Source: Pseudomonadota bacterium
GTDB lineage: Bacteria; Desulfobacterota; Desulfovibrionia; Desulfovibrionales; Desulfovibrionaceae
Reading direction: 5' to 3'
Assembly (NCBI GenBank): GCA_023450535.1
Contig: JAEXGX010000018.1
Coordinates: 1-8,029, forward strand
Length of the DNA: 8,029 nt
Shown here: positions 6,432 to 8,029 of the stretch, in pieces
Layout of the letters: every line of letters begins with the position of its first letter
How positions within the stretch are numbered: position 1 is the first letter of the stretch
Translations under genes and position numbers: made by a program
The notes under the pieces: model-generated
The model's input: only the letters and a program-made list of their open reading frames with translations
Told to the model about the DNA's origin: nothing
Database searches by the model: none

Positions 6432-6479
6432 CCCCCTCATTATAATATAATAATTGGGGGTGCAGGGCGTACCACGCCC
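6432..6479. repeat. Two small hairpins around an AT-only island
   Basis: CCCCC (6432-6436) pairs with GGGGG (6456-6460), enclosing a 17-bp stretch made only of A and T that can itself pair ATTAT with ATAAT. Next to it GGGCGT (6465-6470) pairs with ACGCCC (6474-6479) around ACC. Confidence 0.55.
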
Positions 6480-6483
6480 GCGT

Positions 6484-6522
6484 TGCTCTCTGTTTCCCTA
6501 AGCCGCTTCGCGGCTAAGGAAA
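6484..6522. repeat. Palindromic module 3
   Basis: This opens with TGCTCTCT (6484-6491), identical to the opening of the stem entry in module 1, then forms a hairpin TTTCC...GCCGC / GCGGC...GGAAA (6493-6522) with a 3-nt loop and a small internal bulge. It resembles modules 1 and 2 in layout but is more diverged. Confidence 0.6.
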
Positions 6523-6524
6523 AT

Positions 6525-6591
6525 GACGGGCTTGCCCGTCGCCCTTCGGGCAGGGGCCGTGGGGGAGTTTGAGGGGGCGAGCCCCCCTCAA
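6525..6591. repeat. Tandem GC-rich hairpins before the iron-sulfur gene end
   Basis: Three hairpins stand in series: GACGGGC/GCCCGTC (6525-6540, TT loop), GCCC/GGGC (6541-6551) and TTGAGGGGG/CCCCCTCAA (6569-6591). None has a U-tract on either strand. They could stop or protect the 3' end of the leftward iron-sulfur transcript, which ends about 50 bp to the right. Confidence 0.6.
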
Positions 6592-6639
6592 GGACTTTCT
6601 CTTCCGTTTGCCTTGGCAATTAAAGAATATACGACACGT

Positions 6640-7938
6640 TTAAAACGCTTCGGCCAGCACCTGAATGACGTGCTTTACCTGCATATCGGGCCGCGATCCG
6701 CGCCGCACGCCGTCGCGCAGCTGCATGATGCAGCCAGGACAGGCCGTGGCGATGCAGTCCGCGCCGCTGTTCACCGCGTCTTCAATCTTGCGCGTCTGGA
6801 TTTTCTTGGACAAATCCATGTGCGTCAGACAATAGGTTCCTCCCAGTCCGCAGCAAGCCTCGGGGCGGGCCATTTCCCGCACGGGGGAGCGCGCGGCGGC
6901 GGCCAGCACGACGCGCGGTTCCGTTATCACCTTTTGGGCTTTGCGCAAATGGCAGGGGTCATGGTAGGTCACGGCCAGCGCGGGACCGTCACCCACCAGG
7001 GCGGCAAGCCGTTCCGTACCCACGCGGGAGGCAAGGTATTCCGTCACATCCATGGTGCGCGCGGCAAGACTTTCAAGCAACGGCCCCAGTTCGGGGTCGT
7101 TGCCGAACAGTTCATGGTAGCCGTGGCGCAGCATATGCCCGCCCGAGGCGCAGACCACGATGATCGGCTCGTCCGGCCCGGAGGCAGCCAGCGCCCGGAC
7201 ATTGCGCTCCGCCGCCTTGCGCACGGCCGCCCGGTCGCCACTGATCAGCATGGGCATGCCGCAGCAGCCTTGCTCGGAAGGCACACGGACGGCAATTTCC
7301 AGTGCGTTGAGCACCTTGACCACACTGTCGCCGATCCCGGTCATGGCGTAGTTGGTCATACATCCGGTGAAGAAGGTCACGGCGGGCCATTCCGGCCTGC
7401 CTGCGAATTTCACCCGACTGCGGAAAGGTGCGGCGGCAAGTTTGGGGATGTATTGCTTTTCGTCCACGGCGGGCATGGCGAAACGCCGGTACAGACCGCT
7501 GTCTTGCGGCACGCCCTTGAACAACAAGGGCTGAAACAGCGCCCCGATGCGCGCTTCCGCCCCCAGTATGGCATTGTTTTGGGTCAGGGCGAAACTGATA
7601 GCCTTCTTGATCGCGGGCAGGCCCAATTCTTCGGCAAAGGCCTGCCGGGCAGCCATGATAACCCGGTCGGCCCGGGCTTCACTGCCGCACTGGGCCGCAC
7701 AGCCCGTGCACAGCAGGCAGTTGTCCAGCGCCTCGCGCACATGTCCGGTAAACTCCAGCCGGCCTTCGGCCAAGGCCTCGGCTATCTGCATCTTGCCCCG
7801 CGCGGTGTAGCGTTCAGCGGGTGTTTCCCTGAACACGGGGCAGACAGTACGGCATTCCCCGCAACGGATGCATTTGTACAGTTCTTCCTTCACAACCTTT
7901 CTCAGGTTGTCGAGGGCGGCTTTTTTCTCATCGGCCAT
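6640..7938 (-). CDS. Iron-sulfur subunit of lactate/glycolate-type dehydrogenase (GlcF/LdhB-like)
   Basis: The product is 432 residues and probably forms the electron-transfer subunit paired with the FAD oxidase encoded just upstream, oxidising lactate or glycolate on the cytoplasmic face of the membrane. No membrane segment is visible. Two 4Fe-4S motifs lie at Cys23/26/29/33 (CxxCxxCxxxCP) and Cys74/77/80/84. Two CCG domains follow. The first has Cys193, Cys225-Cys226 (GCCGMPM) and Cys263. The second has Cys329 (HDPCH), Cys362-Cys363 (CCGLGG) and Cys400/Cys403 (CPGC). Length and order match GlcF, about 400-430 residues. The second cluster is followed by Gly rather than the usual Pro. The ATG is set by AAGGAG ending 5 nt upstream. 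Lactate is favoured by the suspected sulfate-reducer host, but substrate cannot be read from this subunit. Confidence 0.9.
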   Translation of the reverse strand: MADEKKAALDNLRKVVKEELYKCIRCGECRTVCPVFRETPAERYTARGKMQIAEALAEGRLEFTGHVREALDNCLLCTGCAAQCGSEARADRVIMAARQAFAEELGLPAIKKAISFALTQNNAILGAEARIGALFQPLLFKGVPQDSGLYRRFAMPAVDEKQYIPKLAAAPFRSRVKFAGRPEWPAVTFFTGCMTNYAMTGIGDSVVKVLNALEIAVRVPSEQGCCGMPMLISGDRAAVRKAAERNVRALAASGPDEPIIVVCASGGHMLRHGYHELFGNDPELGPLLESLAARTMDVTEYLASRVGTERLAALVGDGPALAVTYHDPCHLRKAQKVITEPRVVLAAAARSPVREMARPEACCGLGGTYCLTHMDLSKKIQTRKIEDAVNSGADCIATACPGCIMQLRDGVRRGSRPDMQVKHVIQVLAEAF

Positions 7939-7940
7939 AA

Positions 7941-8029
7941 CTACTCCTTGGGCATGACTTTGCCAGGGTTCAGAATGCCCTTAGGGTCGAGCAGCTTCTT
8001 GAAACTGCGCATCATCCGCAGGGTAGGCT
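7941..8029 (-). CDS. FAD-linked oxidase (GlcD/Dld-like), C-terminal 28 codons
   Basis: The last 28 codons before a TAG stop read through LRMMRSFKKLLDPKGILNPG in part, then KVMPKE. The pattern KKLLDPKGILNPGK is the characteristic C-terminus of FAD-binding oxidases of the GlcD, D-lactate dehydrogenase and related family, where the C-terminal cap ends. The rest of the gene, including the FAD-binding domain, lies off the right edge. The stop is 2 bp from the ATG of the iron-sulfur subunit, and the last two sense codons (AAG GAG) double as that gene's ribosome site, so the two are almost certainly co-translated partners of one enzyme. Confidence 0.88.
   Translation of the reverse strand, partial: PTLRMMRSFKKLLDPKGILNPGKVMPKE
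7944..7949 (-). promoter_or_regulatory. Ribosome binding site of the iron-sulfur subunit
   Basis: AAGGAG on the minus strand is formed by the final two codons of the FAD oxidase gene and lies 5 nt before the ATG of the next gene, across the TAG stop. This fixes the start and implies translational coupling. Confidence 0.85.

Larger units (their letters stand above)
6230..6639. other. Gene-free palindrome-rich intergenic block
   Basis: The 410 bp between two convergent genes hold a terminator, three related hairpin modules, an AT-only stretch of 17 bp at 6439-6455, and several G/C-rich hairpins, listed separately. Open frames here are short, lack ribosome sites and cut across the palindromes, so I call no gene. 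A small TTGCC/GGCAA palindrome at 6608-6619 lies just beyond the end of the iron-sulfur gene. Confidence 0.7.

Noticed and set aside
6439..6451. Promoter from the TATAAT hexamers in the palindrome block
   Set aside because: No -35-like hexamer stands 16-18 bp upstream on either strand, and no gene follows on either side in the right direction at a sensible distance.
6230..6572. Two small plus-strand frames (62 and 76 codons) after the acetyltransferase gene
   Set aside because: They run through terminator and hairpin arms, have no ribosome site, and their translations are low-complexity with no known family.
6291..6600. CRISPR array
   Set aside because: The repeated units are only two or three, unevenly spaced (76 and 108 bp), diverged, and separated by further hairpins rather than uniform spacers.

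Overview
The window looks like a chromosomal segment from a Desulfovibrionaceae bacterium (Desulfovibrio or a close relative). The evidence is moderately high GC, a PheS/PheT pair followed by a MerR-like regulator, rpe and transketolase on one strand, and a lactate/glycolate-type FAD oxidase plus two-cluster iron-sulfur subunit of the kind sulfate reducers use for organic-acid oxidation. This assignment comes from protein character and gene order only; the genus cannot be fixed from the sequence alone.

Positions 1-5489 hold a leftward cluster (minus strand) in the order pheS, pheT, merR-like gene, rpe, tkt (5' part only; it runs off the left edge). pheS and pheT are 10 bp apart, and the ribosome site of pheT overlaps the pheS stop. 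A strong terminator-like hairpin lies between pheT and the regulator. The regulator overlaps rpe by 4 bp (ATGA). A 230-bp gap with a possible weak promoter and a GC-rich leader precedes tkt. The cluster joins phenylalanyl-tRNA charging with two enzymes of the non-oxidative pentose phosphate pathway, probably through conserved linkage rather than shared biochemistry.

Positions 5490-5728 are a divergent promoter region. A good sigma-70-type promoter with a TATAAT box drives pheST leftward. A perfect TTGACA box with a weaker -10 drives a rightward GNAT-family acetyltransferase gene (5729-6229). The pheS leader can fold into two hairpins but encodes no phenylalanine-rich leader peptide.

Positions 6230-6639 carry no credible gene. 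They start with a 13-bp-stem terminator and continue with a dense series of palindromes, including three related modules that each begin TGCT(C/G)TCT. This is the least explained part of the window.

Positions 6640-8029 hold a second leftward unit: the last 28 codons of a GlcD/Dld-type FAD-linked oxidase, then, 2 bp later, a GlcF/LdhB-type protein with two 4Fe-4S motifs and two CCG domains. Together they would oxidise lactate or glycolate at the membrane and pass electrons on. The unit converges on the acetyltransferase gene across the palindrome block.

I see no phage, transposase, CRISPR array, tRNA or rRNA. Nothing here amounts to a clearly new system; the best leads are the palindrome block, a perfect 12-bp hairpin inside rpe, and the pheS leader structure.
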